Shown: positions 45,195-54,160, counted from the stretch's first letter. The stretch is 64,000 bases of DNA from Bradyrhizobium frederickii (GCF_004570865.1 NZ_SPQS01000020.1:1-64000), one strand, 5' to 3'. Numbers and translations are program-made. The notes: generated by a model not told the origin, from the sequence alone.

Positions 45195-45401
45195 ATGAAT
45201 CTGCGCGATCTCGCAAAGGGCTCCTCAGTCTTCCTGGGCGTCATCGTCGCCGGCTATCTGTCGACGAGCTATGTCGACCGGCGCTTTGCCTCGCAGCTCG
45301 ATACGAGTGGCCTTGCCGCGCCGGCTTGCGTCGGCGAGGACGGCAGCTGGAAGAACTGGCTGTGGCCGAATGTGCCGGCGCTGTCGCCGAAGTGCCCCTG
45401 A
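45195..45401 (+). CDS. Small membrane-anchored or secreted hypothetical protein
   Basis: This is 68 residues from the ATG at 45195, with GGAGA upstream. An N-terminal hydrophobic stretch (SSVFLGVIVAGYLSTSYV) could be a signal anchor. The rest has two Cys residues (PACVGEDG, LSPKCP at the end) that could pair in the periplasm. No family recognised. A 29-bp dispersed repeat begins 25 bp after the stop. Confidence 0.6.
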   Translation: MNLRDLAKGSSVFLGVIVAGYLSTSYVDRRFASQLDTSGLAAPACVGEDGSWKNWLWPNVPALSPKCP

Positions 45402-45426
45402 CCGGCGGCAGGCTCCGCCCAAAATA

Positions 45427-45455
45427 TCGAAAACAACCCCATGCACAGTAGACGG
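45427..45455. repeat. 29-bp exact dispersed repeat (copy 2)
   Basis: It is identical to 18905-18933 and in the same orientation relative to the upstream gene. The similar flanks (AATCAATAGCTTA against AATCAATGGCTTA) extend the homology to ~60 bp. Confidence 0.75.
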
Positions 45456-45498
45456 CGCAAGCAAAATCAATAGCTTACGTACCGCCCCCGGAGCGCCT

Positions 45499-47349
45499 TC
45501 AAGCGCCCTCGAACTGCAGCCGGGCCAGCCGCGCATAAAGTCCGTTCGCGGCGACGAGCTCGGCATGCGTGCCCTGCTCGACGATCCTGCCCTGGTCCAT
45601 CACCAGGATGCGGTCGCAGGACAGCACGGTGGCGAGGCGGTGCGCGATCACCAGCGTGGTGCGGTGGCGCATCAGCTCTTCCAGCGCGGTCTGCACCAGC
45701 GTCTCGCTCTCGGCATCGAGGGCGGAGGTGGCCTCATCGAGCAGCAGCAGCGGCGCATCGCGCAGGATGGCGCGTGCGATCGCGATGCGCTGGCGCTGGC
45801 CGCCGGACAGCGTCACGCCGCGCTCGCCCAGCGGGGTGTCGAAACCTTCGGGCAGGCGGCGGATGAATTCGGCGGCATGGGCGAGCTCGGCGGCGCGTTC
45901 GACCTCGGCATCGGTCGCATCGGGCCGGCCGAAGCGGATGTTCTCGCGGGCGCTCGCGGCGAACACCACGGATTCCTGCGGCACCAGTGCGATGCGCGCG
46001 CGGAAATCCCGGGGATCGGCGGATTTGACCGGCACGCCGTCGAGCGAGATCGTGCCGCTGCGCGGGTCGTAGAAGCGTAGCAAGAGGTGAAAGATCGTGC
46101 TCTTGCCGGCGCCGGATGGACCGACGATCGCGACCTTCTCGCCGGGGCGCACGGTGAATGACACGGCATCGAGCACATTGGTGTCGCGCCGCGCCGGATA
46201 GGCAAAGCTGACCTGATCGAAGCCGACCTCGCCGCGTGCCGGCACCGGCAGCGTGCGCACTGAGGCGGGCGCGGTGATGTCGGGCTGCACATGCAGGATC
46301 TCGAACAGGCGCTCGGCCGCGCCGGATGCCGCCGAGACCTCGCCCCAGACCTCGCTGAGCTGGCCGAGGCCCGCCGCGGCGAACACCGCATACAGCACGA
46401 ACTGACCGAGCCGGCCCGGCGAAATCGCGCCGGTGAGGACGTCATGCGAGCCGATCCAGAGGATCGCGACCACGCTGGCGAACACGATGAAGATGATGAT
46501 GGCCGTGAGCACGGCGCGCGCCTGGGTCGAGGTGCGCGCGGCCTCATAGGCCTGCTCGACCTCGCCACCGAAACGCTTCTCGGCGAACCCTTCGCTGGTA
46601 TAGGCCTGCACGGTGCGGATCGAGCCGACCAGCTCGCCCGCATAGGCCGAGGCCTCGGCGAGCGTGTCCTGCGCATTGCGCGACAGCCGCCGCACCCAGC
46701 GCCCGAACGCGACCAGCGGCAGCACGATCAAGGGGATGGCCAGCAGCACGAAGCCCGACAGCTTCGGGCTCGTGATCACCATCATCGCCGCGGCGCCCAG
46801 GAACATCATCAGATTGCGCAGCGCGATCGAGACGGAGGCGCCGACGGCCGATTTGAGCTGGGTGGTGTCGGCGGTGAGCCGCGAGATCAATTCGCCGCTA
46901 CGCGCGGAATCGAAGAAGGCGGGGGAGAGCGAGAGCAGATGAGCGAAGACGTCGCGCCTGAGGTCGGCGACGATGCGCTCGCCGATCGTCATCACGAGGT
47001 AGTAGCGCGCGGCGCTGGCGAGCGCGAGCACGCCGACCACCGCGAGCATCACCGAGAAGTAGCTGTTGATCAGCTCGATGCCCTCGGGCGTCAGGCCGAA
47101 ATCGATCATCCGGCGCACCGCGATGGGCACCAGCAGCGTGGTCAGGGCCGCGACCGTGAGTGCGACGAAGGCCAGCGCCGCCCGGCCGCGATAGCGGCTG
47201 ACATAGGGCGCCAGCGCGAGCAGCGGCCGCAGCTTGGCGCGGCCCTTGGCCGGCTCTTCGAGCAGCTCGGCTTCGATCGAGGGGGTGTCCGCGGCGTTCA
47301 TTCCGGGCTGATCGACATATTGGTCATCAAGCCGTTCCACTGCGCTCAT
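45499..47349 (-). CDS. ABC exporter, fused membrane and ATPase domains (MsbA-like)
   Basis: This is about 616 residues from the ATG at 47349; 47301 is an alternative start. Six membrane helices lie in the first ~330 residues (ALAFVALTVAALTTLLVPIA, MMFLGAAAMMVITSP). The nucleotide-binding domain has Walker A GPSGAGKST, Q-loop LVPQESVVFAAS, signature LSGGQRQRIAIARA, Walker B LLLLDEATSALD and the H-loop IAHRLATV. It matches the ABCB/MsbA half-transporter type that exports lipids or hydrophobic compounds as a homodimer. Single gene, divergent from rpmE. Confidence 0.92.
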   Translation of the reverse strand: MSAVERLDDQYVDQPGMNAADTPSIEAELLEEPAKGRAKLRPLLALAPYVSRYRGRAALAFVALTVAALTTLLVPIAVRRMIDFGLTPEGIELINSYFSVMLAVVGVLALASAARYYLVMTIGERIVADLRRDVFAHLLSLSPAFFDSARSGELISRLTADTTQLKSAVGASVSIALRNLMMFLGAAAMMVITSPKLSGFVLLAIPLIVLPLVAFGRWVRRLSRNAQDTLAEASAYAGELVGSIRTVQAYTSEGFAEKRFGGEVEQAYEAARTSTQARAVLTAIIIFIVFASVVAILWIGSHDVLTGAISPGRLGQFVLYAVFAAAGLGQLSEVWGEVSAASGAAERLFEILHVQPDITAPASVRTLPVPARGEVGFDQVSFAYPARRDTNVLDAVSFTVRPGEKVAIVGPSGAGKSTIFHLLLRFYDPRSGTISLDGVPVKSADPRDFRARIALVPQESVVFAASARENIRFGRPDATDAEVERAAELAHAAEFIRRLPEGFDTPLGERGVTLSGGQRQRIAIARAILRDAPLLLLDEATSALDAESETLVQTALEELMRHRTTLVIAHRLATVLSCDRILVMDQGRIVEQGTHAELVAANGLYARLARLQFEGA

Positions 47350-47456
47350 GAGATCTGGCCCATTGCATTCGTTTGCTCCCAATAGGCCGGTGCAAGAGTA
47401 GTGGCAAATCCGGGATGTCCCTTAGGGGCAAACCCGGTTCACCCCTGCAGCATGGC

Positions 47457-47485
47457 TTGTTTTGCCTGATATCGTGAGGTATAGA
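47457..47485 (+). promoter_or_regulatory. Candidate rpmE promoter
   Basis: TTGTTT at 47457-47462 and TATAGA at 47480-47485 are separated by exactly 17 bp, and the start codon follows 62 bp later. This is a good alphaproteobacterial housekeeping match. Confidence 0.55.
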
Positions 47486-47546
47486 GCCGGCCAAATCCGT
47501 CATTCGCGAGCCACCAGAACAGGCGCCGGGCGCCGAGGAATTTGCC

Positions 47547-47774
47547 ATGAAAGCCGAAATTCATCCGGATTATCATACGATTAAGGTCGTGATGACCGAC
47601 GGGACCGAGTACCTGACCCGCTCGACCTGGGGCAAGGAAGGCGACACGCTGAACCTCGACATCGACCCGAAGTCGCACCCGGCCTGGACCGGCGGCAACG
47701 CTCAGATCATGGACCGCGGCGGCCGCGTCTCGCGCTTCCAGAAGAAGTTTTCGGGCTTCCTGAAAAAGGATTGA
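47547..47774 (+). CDS. rpmE: 50S ribosomal protein L31
   Basis: This is 75 residues. L31 features: MKAEIHPDYHTIKVVMTDGT, EYLTRSTWGKEGDTLNLDID, SHPAWTG and RVSRFQKKFSGF near the end. The Cys residues that hold zinc in C+ L31 proteins are absent, so this is the zinc-free form common in alphaproteobacteria. GAGGAA precedes the ATG. A strong terminator follows 30 bp after the stop. Confidence 0.95.
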   Translation: MKAEIHPDYHTIKVVMTDGTEYLTRSTWGKEGDTLNLDIDPKSHPAWTGGNAQIMDRGGRVSRFQKKFSGFLKKD

Positions 47775-47803
47775 TCCGGCCCGCAAGGCTGGAGACGAAA
47801 AAC

Positions 47804-47835
47804 GCCCCCGGGAAACCGGGGGCATTTTTGTTTTT
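47804..47835 (+). terminator. Rho-independent terminator of rpmE
   Basis: Perfect 8-bp stem GCCCCCGG/CCGGGGGC (47804-47811, 47816-47823), GAAA loop, followed by ATTTTTGTTTTT. Confidence 0.92.
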
Positions 47836-47863
47836 GGGGGGCACCGTCGCGCTGCTACCAGAC

Positions 47864-47978
47864 CCGTCATCCTGAGGCGCCGGAGCGAAGCGGAGGCCTC
47901 GAAGGATGAACGGCCGAGATGCAGCCGGGCCGTCGCCCTTCGAGGCTCGCCGAAGAGGCGAGCACCTCAGGGTGACGG
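47864..47978. repeat. Palindromic repeat (CCGTCATCCTGAGG arms)
   Basis: CCGTCATCCTGAGGCGCC at the left pairs with CCTCAGGGTGACGG at the right; CCTCGAAGGATGAACGGCC and GGGCCGTCGCCCTTCGAGG also pair. Confidence 0.75.
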
Positions 47979-48004
47979 TTCAACGTCCAATACATGGACG
48001 GTTT

Positions 48005-48134
48005 CGTAGGGTGGGCAAAGCGACTTGTCCGCCATAGCTCGAAGAGCGACGGCGGAAGCGTGCCCACGAAACCGTTGTTTGGTCCCAAGCGAGGCATGGT
48101 GGGCACGGCGCTGTGCGCCTTTGCCCACCCTACG
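48005..48134. repeat. Palindromic repeat, family B
   Basis: The arms CGTAGGGTGGGCAAAG and CTTTGCCCACCCTACG are the same as at 12858 and 53612. The inner segment is closely related to the 12858 copy but inverted. Confidence 0.8.
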
Positions 48135-48160
48135 GCAGCGTGCCCCTACGGCACCTTGGC

Positions 48161-48670
48161 CTACCGTTCGAACGCGGCCTTCAGCGCGTTGAGGTGCGGC
48201 ACCAGCGGATTGCCGATTGCGACGTGCTCGGCCGGCGGCGTGTGGATGGTGGTGTCGAGGCGGCGCACCCGGGTCTGCAGGCTCATCGAGCGATGGATCA
48301 GGTCCTGGAGCTGCGGGGGCAGCTTCTCGATGGTGTCGGCGGGGCCGGGATCGGCGGCGCTGAGCTTGACCTTGGTCTTCTCGCGATTGGCTTGGCTCAG
48401 CGTCATCTCGCCTTCCTTCACCGCGCGGTGCAGCAGCAGCCACGAGGCGAGCTGCATCAGGCGGGTGGTGAGGCGCATGCTCTCGGTCGCGTAGGTGAGG
48501 CTGACGGCACGGTCGAGCGCCTTGGCCTCGGTGCGGCCGGCACCGTCGAGATAGGCCGCGGTCTCTTCGACCAGATCCATGCCCTCGCGGAACAGGACGC
48601 CGAACGCCGCAGAATTGGTGAACCTCTCGCTGAGTTGAACGAGAGCGCCGTCGGCCTGCAAACGTTCCAT
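48161..48670 (-). CDS. rcdA: RcdA-family protein (DUF1465), adaptor for CtrA degradation
   Basis: This is 169 residues with the DUF1465 pattern: LSERFTNSAAFGVLFREGMD, LVEETAAYLDGAGR, RLTTRLMQLASWLLLHRAV, EGEMTLSQANREKTKVKL and a disordered C-terminus. In Caulobacter, RcdA is a dimeric helical adaptor that brings CtrA to ClpXP with CpdR and PopA at the cell pole. The C-terminal tail is needed there. AAGAGG precedes the start. A GTTAACC half-site just before the ATG might be a CtrA element, but the second half is not clear. Confidence 0.85.
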   Translation of the reverse strand: MERLQADGALVQLSERFTNSAAFGVLFREGMDLVEETAAYLDGAGRTEAKALDRAVSLTYATESMRLTTRLMQLASWLLLHRAVKEGEMTLSQANREKTKVKLSAADPGPADTIEKLPPQLQDLIHRSMSLQTRVRRLDTTIHTPPAEHVAIGNPLVPHLNALKAAFER

Positions 48671-48830
48671 GGTTAACGCCTCTTACGCAACTGTTTGACT
48701 GTCCGGCTTTGGCGCCGGCTTATGATGAACAAATCATTGCGCGGGCGAGACGCGGAGTCCAGCGACAAGCGCGGATATGGTTTCCGCGGGTCATTCCCGG
48801 GAATTCAACCGCAACGCGATGCAAAACAGC

Positions 48831-48860
48831 AAAAAAAAGAGCCGCCGGAGACCGGCGGCT
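48831..48860 (-). terminator. Rho-independent terminator on the minus strand
   Basis: Stem AGCCGCCGG (48840-48848)/CCGGCGGCT (48852-48860) with a 3-nt loop. Eight consecutive A at 48831-48838 give a T-run on the minus strand. Confidence 0.85.
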
Positions 48861-48955
48861 TTGAAAGTTGATAACAGGGAGGCGTCAAACAGAGTGGACA
48901 GGAGCCACTCGGTGTCCAAACGAGGACAGTTCCAGTCATAAACGCGAAAGCTTAA
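48831..48955 (-). ncRNA. Candidate trans-acting sRNA with strong terminator
   Basis: In minus sense, a GGACA/TGTCC hairpin is followed by an unpaired stretch containing GACGCCTCCCTG. The CCTCCC run could pair with Shine-Dalgarno sequences. Then comes a 9-bp terminator hairpin. No coding gene on this strand ends here. The 5' end is not defined; a weak TTTACT-N18-TTTATG promoter lies near 48915-48945. Confidence 0.45.
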
Positions 48956-49037
48956 TCTGGAGTAAACGAGCGATTTTTTTGAGGGTTCGTTAGCCATATC
49001 GGCCAGTGGCCGAGTGGGATGCGGAACAAAGTCCTTT

Positions 49038-49170
49038 GTCATTCCGGGGCGCGACGAAGTCGCGAGCCCGGAATCCATACCCCCAGGAAGACGGAGTGGC
49101 CCGCCTGCCAGTTTCAGCGGCTTGTGGTTATGGATTCCGGGCTCGGCGCGTCGCGCCGCCCCGGAATGAC
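49038..49170. repeat. Palindromic repeat, family C (GTCATTCCGGGGCGCG arms)
   Basis: GTCATTCCGGGGCGCGACG and CGTCGCGCCGCCCCGGAATGAC-like ends pair; CCCGGAATCCATA and TATGGATTCCGGG form the inner pairing. A shorter GTCCCGG / CCGGGAC hairpin follows at 49198-49237. Confidence 0.75.
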
Positions 49171-49258
49171 GAGACGAGATAATCGACGAGGAGTAAGTCC
49201 CGGATCTGCGCGCGCTTGAGGCGCGCTTGTCCGGGACGACCGCTGTTGATGTGGCGGC

Positions 49259-49450
49259 CTACTTCTTGAAAAAATGATCCGCCGCATCGCGCGAGGCGCG
49301 CTTTTTGGTGGCGGCTTCTTCCAATCTTGCGATCTCGGTCTTGAGCAGGACGACGCGCTCGGTCAGTTCCTCGACCGACAACAGTGAGAGATCCTGTCCG
49401 ATCTCATGTGTGATCTTCTTGCGCGGGCGGTCGTCGTCTTCCGTCGCCAT
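49259..49450 (-). CDS. DUF1192 small protein
   Basis: This is 63 residues from the ATG at 49450, with GGGAGG seven bases upstream; the longer frame is excluded. DUF1192 signature: DDRPRKKITHEIGQDLSLLS, VEELTERVVLLKTEIARLEE, then KKRASRDAADHFFK. It is helical and charged with no known function. It is divergent from the quinone oxidoreductase gene, an arrangement common in Rhizobiales. Confidence 0.88.
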   Translation of the reverse strand: MATEDDDRPRKKITHEIGQDLSLLSVEELTERVVLLKTEIARLEEAATKKRASRDAADHFFKK

Positions 49451-49565
49451 TCTCGTACCTCCCAAAGTTCACGCCGGCCCACAACGCTGAGGCGGTTGCC
49501 AGCCCGGATCGCGCTGGCTAAGCAAGGGCCTGGTTCATCCCCGCACCTTTGCTCAAGGACACATC

Positions 49566-50564
49566 ATGGACAAGCTGCCCGCGCAAATGACCGTGGTCGC
49601 CATCTCCAAGCCTGGCGGACCGGAGGTGCTGATCCCGGAACAGCGCAGCCTTCCGCAGCCCGGCCCGGACGAGATCCTGGTCAAGGTGATGGCCGCCGGG
49701 GTCAACCGGCCCGACGTCGCACAGCGCTCCGGCGCCTATCCGCCGCCGCCCGGCGCCAGCGACCTGCCCGGCCTCGAGATCGCCGGTGAAGTCGTGGCTG
49801 TCGGCAGCAACGCCAAGCGGCACAAGATCGGCGACAAGGTGATGTCGCTGGTCGCCGGTGGCGGCTATGCGCAGTACTGCATCGCCCAGGACGCCCAGGC
49901 CATGAGCGTGCCGCCGGCACTGTCGATCAAGGAAGCCGGCGCGCTGCCGGAGACCCTGATGACGGTCTGGCACAATGTGTTCGAGCGTGGTGGCCTCAAG
50001 GCCGGCGAGACGCTGCTGATCCATGGCGGCTCCTCCGGCATCGGCACCATGGCGATCCAGCTGGCGAAGGCGTTCGGCGCCAAGGTGTTCGTCACCGTGG
50101 GATCGCAGGACAAGATCGACGCCTGCCTCAAATTAGGCGCCGACCGCGCCATCAACTACAAGACCGAGGACTTCGTCGCCGTGGTCAAGGAAGAGACCAA
50201 CAAGGAAGGCGTCAACCTGATCCTCGACATGGTCGCCGGCGACTATGTCGACCGCAACTATGATGCCGCCGCGGTCGACGGCCGGATCGTGCAGATCGCA
50301 ACCCTCAACGGGCCCAAGGTCAGCGTCAACATCGCCAAGGTGATGGTCAAACGCCTCACCCATACCGGCTCGACCCTGCGCCCCCGTACGAATGCGGATA
50401 AGGCGGCGATGGTGGCCGCAATCGAGCAGAAAGTGATGCCGCTTTTGCGCGAAGGCCGCGTCAAACCGCTGATGGACAGCACTTTCCCGCTGGAAAAGGC
50501 CGCCGACGCCCATCGGCGCATGGAGACGAGCGCACATATTGGCAAAATTGTGTTGGAGGTCTAG
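49566..50564 (+). CDS. NAD(P)H quinone oxidoreductase (zinc-free MDR family)
   Basis: This is 332 residues. The GroES-like start MTVVAISKPGGPEVLI and GVNRPDVAQRSGAYPPPPG lack zinc ligands. The Rossmann motif is LLIHGGSSGIGTMAIQLAKA. GADRAINYKTEDF is the 2'-phosphate-side region that suggests NADPH. The C-terminus MPLLREGRVKPLMDSTFPLEK matches PIG3/TP53I3-type enzymes. It reduces quinones or enones. AAGGA lies 8 bp before the ATG. Confidence 0.92.
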   Translation: MDKLPAQMTVVAISKPGGPEVLIPEQRSLPQPGPDEILVKVMAAGVNRPDVAQRSGAYPPPPGASDLPGLEIAGEVVAVGSNAKRHKIGDKVMSLVAGGGYAQYCIAQDAQAMSVPPALSIKEAGALPETLMTVWHNVFERGGLKAGETLLIHGGSSGIGTMAIQLAKAFGAKVFVTVGSQDKIDACLKLGADRAINYKTEDFVAVVKEETNKEGVNLILDMVAGDYVDRNYDAAAVDGRIVQIATLNGPKVSVNIAKVMVKRLTHTGSTLRPRTNADKAAMVAAIEQKVMPLLREGRVKPLMDSTFPLEKAADAHRRMETSAHIGKIVLEV

Positions 50565-50703
50565 GCCGCTGACCCACTGGGCGAGCCGGAAACCCTTTGA
50601 TTTTCCTCGCTTTCGTGGCATCTATCGCGACGCACCGAACCCCTTCGGTCCGGTCTGAAATCATCTTCTACTCAGAGTTTGCGTCGAACGCGGAGAACCG
50701 ACC

Positions 50704-53580
50704 TTGCGTCTGATCAGGTGCCTCGCGCCCATCGCGCTGGGCCTCATGATGCTCGTTGCCGCGTCCCCTGCACGCGCGCTCGACGCTGTCAGCGTGCGTA
50801 GTGACGCGCCTGCGATCGACCTCACCGGCGTGCTCGAGCACCAGCGCAGCGATGCCGATCGCATCCAGGTCTCCACCGCGCCGGGCACCGACGGCATCGT
50901 CCGCCGCATCGAGGTGCGCGCCCGCGAAGGCGGCCAGAACTGGGTGGTGTTCGCGCTCGCCAACAACACCGACGACCAGCTCGACCGCCTGATCGTCGCC
51001 CCGCATTACCGCATCGTCTCCTCAGGGCTCTTGTGGCCGGATCTCGGTCTGTCGCGCATCGCCACCATCACGCCCTCGACCGGCGACCGGCCGGAGCGGC
51101 AGGAAAGCCCGACCGCCGACGTGTTCCGCGTCACGCTCGACCCCGGCGCCGTCATCACCTTCGTCGCGGAGCTGCGCACCGACAAGCTGCCGCAGCTCTA
51201 TCTGTGGGAGCCGGAAGCCTACAAGGACAAGGTCAACTCGTTCACGCTGTACCAGGGCATCGTGATCGGCATCTCCGGCTTGCTCGCGCTGGTGCTGACC
51301 ATTCTGTTCGTGGTCAAAGGCAGCATCATGTTCCCGGCCGCCGCGGCGCTGGCCTGGGCGGTGCTGGTCTATATCGGCGTCGACTTCGGCTTCTGGGGCA
51401 AGGTGCTCGACATGTCGAACAACGCCGAGCGCATCTGGCGCGCGGCGGGTGAGGCGATTTTGGCCGCCACGCTCCTGGTGTTCCTGTTCGCCTATCTCAA
51501 CCTCAGTCGATGGCATGTGCGCTATTCGCACATCACGGTGGGCTGGCTCGCCTTCCTGGGATCGCTGGTCGCGCTTGCCTTGTTCGATCCGGCGGTGGCC
51601 TCCGGCATCGCGCGCATCTCGCTGGTGCTGATCGCCTTCGCCGGCTTCGCGCTGATCGTCTATCTCTCCACCCACGGCTTCGACCGCGCCGTGCTCCTGA
51701 TCCCGACCTGGTTCCTCCTTGTCGTCTGGGTGATCGCGGCCGGCATGACGGTTGCGGGCTCCGTGACCAACGACATCGTCGGCCCGGCCCTGCTCGGCGG
51801 CCTCGTGCTGATCGTGATGCTGATCGGCTTCACGGTGATGCAGCACGCCTTCGCCGGCGGCGGCGCCACCACCGGCGTCGTCTCCGACATCGAGCGGCGC
51901 GCGCTGGCGCTGGCCGGTTCTGGCGACCTGATCTGGGACTGGGACGTCTCCGCCGACAAGGTTTTCACCAGCCCCGAGACCGAGGCCCTGCTCGGCCTCA
52001 AGCGCGGCACGCTGGAAGGGCCCGCGGCCTCGTGGCTCGAAGTGCTGCATCCGCTCGACCAGGACCGCTTCCGCGCCGCGCTCGACAGCGTGCTCGACCA
52101 GCGCCGCGGCCGCCTGGTGCAGGATTTCCGCCTGCGCACCCCGGACGGCCATTTCATGTGGTTCGCGCTGAAGGCGCGCCCGGTGGTCGGCTCGGACGGC
52201 GAGGTCTCGCGCGTCGTCGGCACGCTCACCGACGTCACCGAGCTGCGCAATGCCGAGGAACGCCTGCTGCACGATTCCGTGCATGACAACCTCACCGGCC
52301 TGCCCAACCGCAAGCTGTTCATGGACCGGCTGGGCGCCGTCGCGAATTTCGCCAAGACCATGCCGACGCTGCGGCCGACGCTGATGGTGATCGACCTCGA
52401 CCGCTTCAAGCAGGTCAACGATTCCGTCGGCATCGCGGTCGGCGATTCCATCCTGCTCACCCTCGCCCGCCGCCTCACCCGCATCCTGAAGCCGCAGGAC
52501 ACGCTGGCCCGCATGGCCGGCGATCAGTTCGGCCTGATCCTGCTGTCGGAGCAGGACCCGGCCCGCATCACCGCCTTCGCCGAGACCATCCGCAAGACCA
52601 TCCGCGCGCCGATCGCCTTCAACGACCGCGAGATCTTCCTCACGGCGTCGATCGGCCTTGCGCTCTCCGATCCGCAAACCCAGCTCACCGACGAGATCAT
52701 CAAGGACGCCGAGCTTGCGATGTATCATTCCAAGCGCATCGGCGGCGACCGCATCGACGTCTACAAGCCGGCGATGCGGGCGCGGAAGACCGATCGCCTG
52801 ACGCTGGAGAGCGAGCTGCGCCGCGCCATCGAGCGCCAGGAGCTGACGATTCTGTACCAGCCGATCGTGCGGCTGGAGGATCGCTCCGTCGCCGGCTTCG
52901 AAGCGCTGGTGCGCTGGGATCACCCGAAGCTCGGACGCATGGCGCCGTCGGAATTCATCTCCATCGCGGAAGAGACCGGCCTGATCGTCGACCTCGGCAT
53001 GTTCGTGCTCGACCAGACCGCCAAGCAGCTATCGGTGTGGCAGCGCGCGATGCGCTCGCGCGAGCCGATCTTCGCCTCCGTCAACGTCTCGTCACGGCAA
53101 TTGCTGCGCCATGATCTGATCCACGACATCCGCACCGTGCTGTCGCGCTCCTCGGTGGCGCGCGGTACGCTCAAGCTCGAGTTGACGGAATCGCTGGTGA
53201 TGGAGAACCCGGAGCACGCCGCACAGATGCTAACGCGGATCCGCGAGCTCGGCACCGGGCTCTCGCTCGACGATTTCGGCACCGGCCATTCCTCGCTGGC
53301 CTATCTCCAGCGCTTCCCGTTCGACACCATCAAGATCGACCAGTCCTTCGTGCGCACCACCAACCGCGGCACCCGACCGGTGATCCTGAAGTCGATCATC
53401 GCGCTCGCGCACGACCTCGGCATGGACGTGGTGGCCGAGGGTGCCGAGACCGATTCGGACGCGGTCGAGCTCTACCAGATGGGCTGCGAATACGCCCAAG
53501 GCTTCGCCTTCGGCGAGCCGATGGACGCCGATGCCGCGATGCGGCTGCTGACGGAAGTGCGGCTCGAAGCGGCGAGCTGA
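50704..53580 (+). CDS. 7TM-type sensor with PAS, degenerate GGDEF and EAL domains
   Basis: This is 958 residues, starting with TTG six bases after GGAGAA. A signal peptide and ~160-residue periplasmic domain precede about seven membrane helices (residues ~180-390), like 7TMR-DISM sensors. A PAS domain follows (IWDWDVSADKVFTSPETEAL). The GGDEF domain has VIDLDRFKQVNDSVG, but its active site is A605-G-D-Q-F609. The EAL domain is intact: EAL at 733-735, NVSSRQLL, LTESLVMEN, DD at 856-857 in SLDDFGTGHSSL, and VVAEGAET. It is probably a c-di-GMP phosphodiesterase whose GGDEF is regulatory. Confidence 0.9.
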   Translation: MRLIRCLAPIALGLMMLVAASPARALDAVSVRSDAPAIDLTGVLEHQRSDADRIQVSTAPGTDGIVRRIEVRAREGGQNWVVFALANNTDDQLDRLIVAPHYRIVSSGLLWPDLGLSRIATITPSTGDRPERQESPTADVFRVTLDPGAVITFVAELRTDKLPQLYLWEPEAYKDKVNSFTLYQGIVIGISGLLALVLTILFVVKGSIMFPAAAALAWAVLVYIGVDFGFWGKVLDMSNNAERIWRAAGEAILAATLLVFLFAYLNLSRWHVRYSHITVGWLAFLGSLVALALFDPAVASGIARISLVLIAFAGFALIVYLSTHGFDRAVLLIPTWFLLVVWVIAAGMTVAGSVTNDIVGPALLGGLVLIVMLIGFTVMQHAFAGGGATTGVVSDIERRALALAGSGDLIWDWDVSADKVFTSPETEALLGLKRGTLEGPAASWLEVLHPLDQDRFRAALDSVLDQRRGRLVQDFRLRTPDGHFMWFALKARPVVGSDGEVSRVVGTLTDVTELRNAEERLLHDSVHDNLTGLPNRKLFMDRLGAVANFAKTMPTLRPTLMVIDLDRFKQVNDSVGIAVGDSILLTLARRLTRILKPQDTLARMAGDQFGLILLSEQDPARITAFAETIRKTIRAPIAFNDREIFLTASIGLALSDPQTQLTDEIIKDAELAMYHSKRIGGDRIDVYKPAMRARKTDRLTLESELRRAIERQELTILYQPIVRLEDRSVAGFEALVRWDHPKLGRMAPSEFISIAEETGLIVDLGMFVLDQTAKQLSVWQRAMRSREPIFASVNVSSRQLLRHDLIHDIRTVLSRSSVARGTLKLELTESLVMENPEHAAQMLTRIRELGTGLSLDDFGTGHSSLAYLQRFPFDTIKIDQSFVRTTNRGTRPVILKSIIALAHDLGMDVVAEGAETDSDAVELYQMGCEYAQGFAFGEPMDADAAMRLLTEVRLEAAS

Positions 53581-53611
53581 CGGCTCTTTACCCTCCCCTG
53601 AAGGCAGATCC

Positions 53612-53691
53612 CGTAGGGTGGGCAAAGGCGCTCTTGCGCCGTGCCCACCATTCAGAGGTTGTGGGCACGCTTTCGCTTTGCCCACCCTACG
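53612..53691. repeat. Palindromic repeat, family B (short form)
   Basis: The same CGTAGGGTGGGCAAAG / CTTTGCCCACCCTACG arms as the other copies, with GGCGCTCTTGCGCC and GTGCCCACC/GTGGGCAC hairpins inside. Confidence 0.8.
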
Positions 53692-53742
53692 ATACTGTTG
53701 GATGTGGAGAGACCTGCACCCGCCTCACCGCGTGCCGCTGGG

Positions 53743-54006
53743 CTACCGCCGTCGATCGCTTTTCTGCTTCCTGAACCGCACGCTCGCACCATCAGGCATC
53801 CGTGTCGCGACGAAGCCCGCGGCGAGGCAGGCTTCGCGCTGCGGCATCTGGATGTCGGGGCTGCGCAGGCTGTCCCACCACGAGGCACGATTGGCCGCGC
53901 GCGGCAGGGCCGCGCCGATGATCTCCTCGATCTGCTCGAAGCTCAGCACCAGCTCGTCCTGCTTCTGCCGCATCAGATAGTCGCGCAACGCGTCGTAGTC
54001 GTTCAC
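53743..54006 (-). CDS. Small conserved hypothetical protein
   Basis: This is 87 residues from a GTG at 54006, with AGAGGA six bases upstream. The first part (YDALRDYLMRQKQDELVL, SFEQIEEIIGAALPRAA) is helical. RASWWDSLRSPDIQ and ACLAAGFVATRMPDGASVRF follow, with a basic end. The pattern resembles a small alpha-beta family (DUF7662-like) of unknown function. Transcription is opposite to the flanking c-di-GMP genes. Confidence 0.65.
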   Translation of the reverse strand: MNDYDALRDYLMRQKQDELVLSFEQIEEIIGAALPRAANRASWWDSLRSPDIQMPQREACLAAGFVATRMPDGASVRFRKQKSDRRR

Positions 54007-54160
54007 AATTGTCCTCTCGTCCCAAAGCGGGTCCGCTCACACGGGGTCAGCACAAAACCGTGAGCTGCGTAAACCGATTCTTAACTCACTACGGCAGCGC
54101 CGTCCCGCTTTAAACATCGCGCAAGCTTTCGGGCGCATCCAATTATGTCGGGAGCAAGCG

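Noticed and set aside
48791..49078. 95-codon minus-strand ORF near the orphan terminator
   Set aside because: Its start lies in a palindromic repeat and its middle crosses a terminator hairpin. The composition is not protein-like and there is no ribosome site.
53641..53742. Short frames between the EAL gene and the small gene at 53743
   Set aside because: They lie in a family B palindrome.
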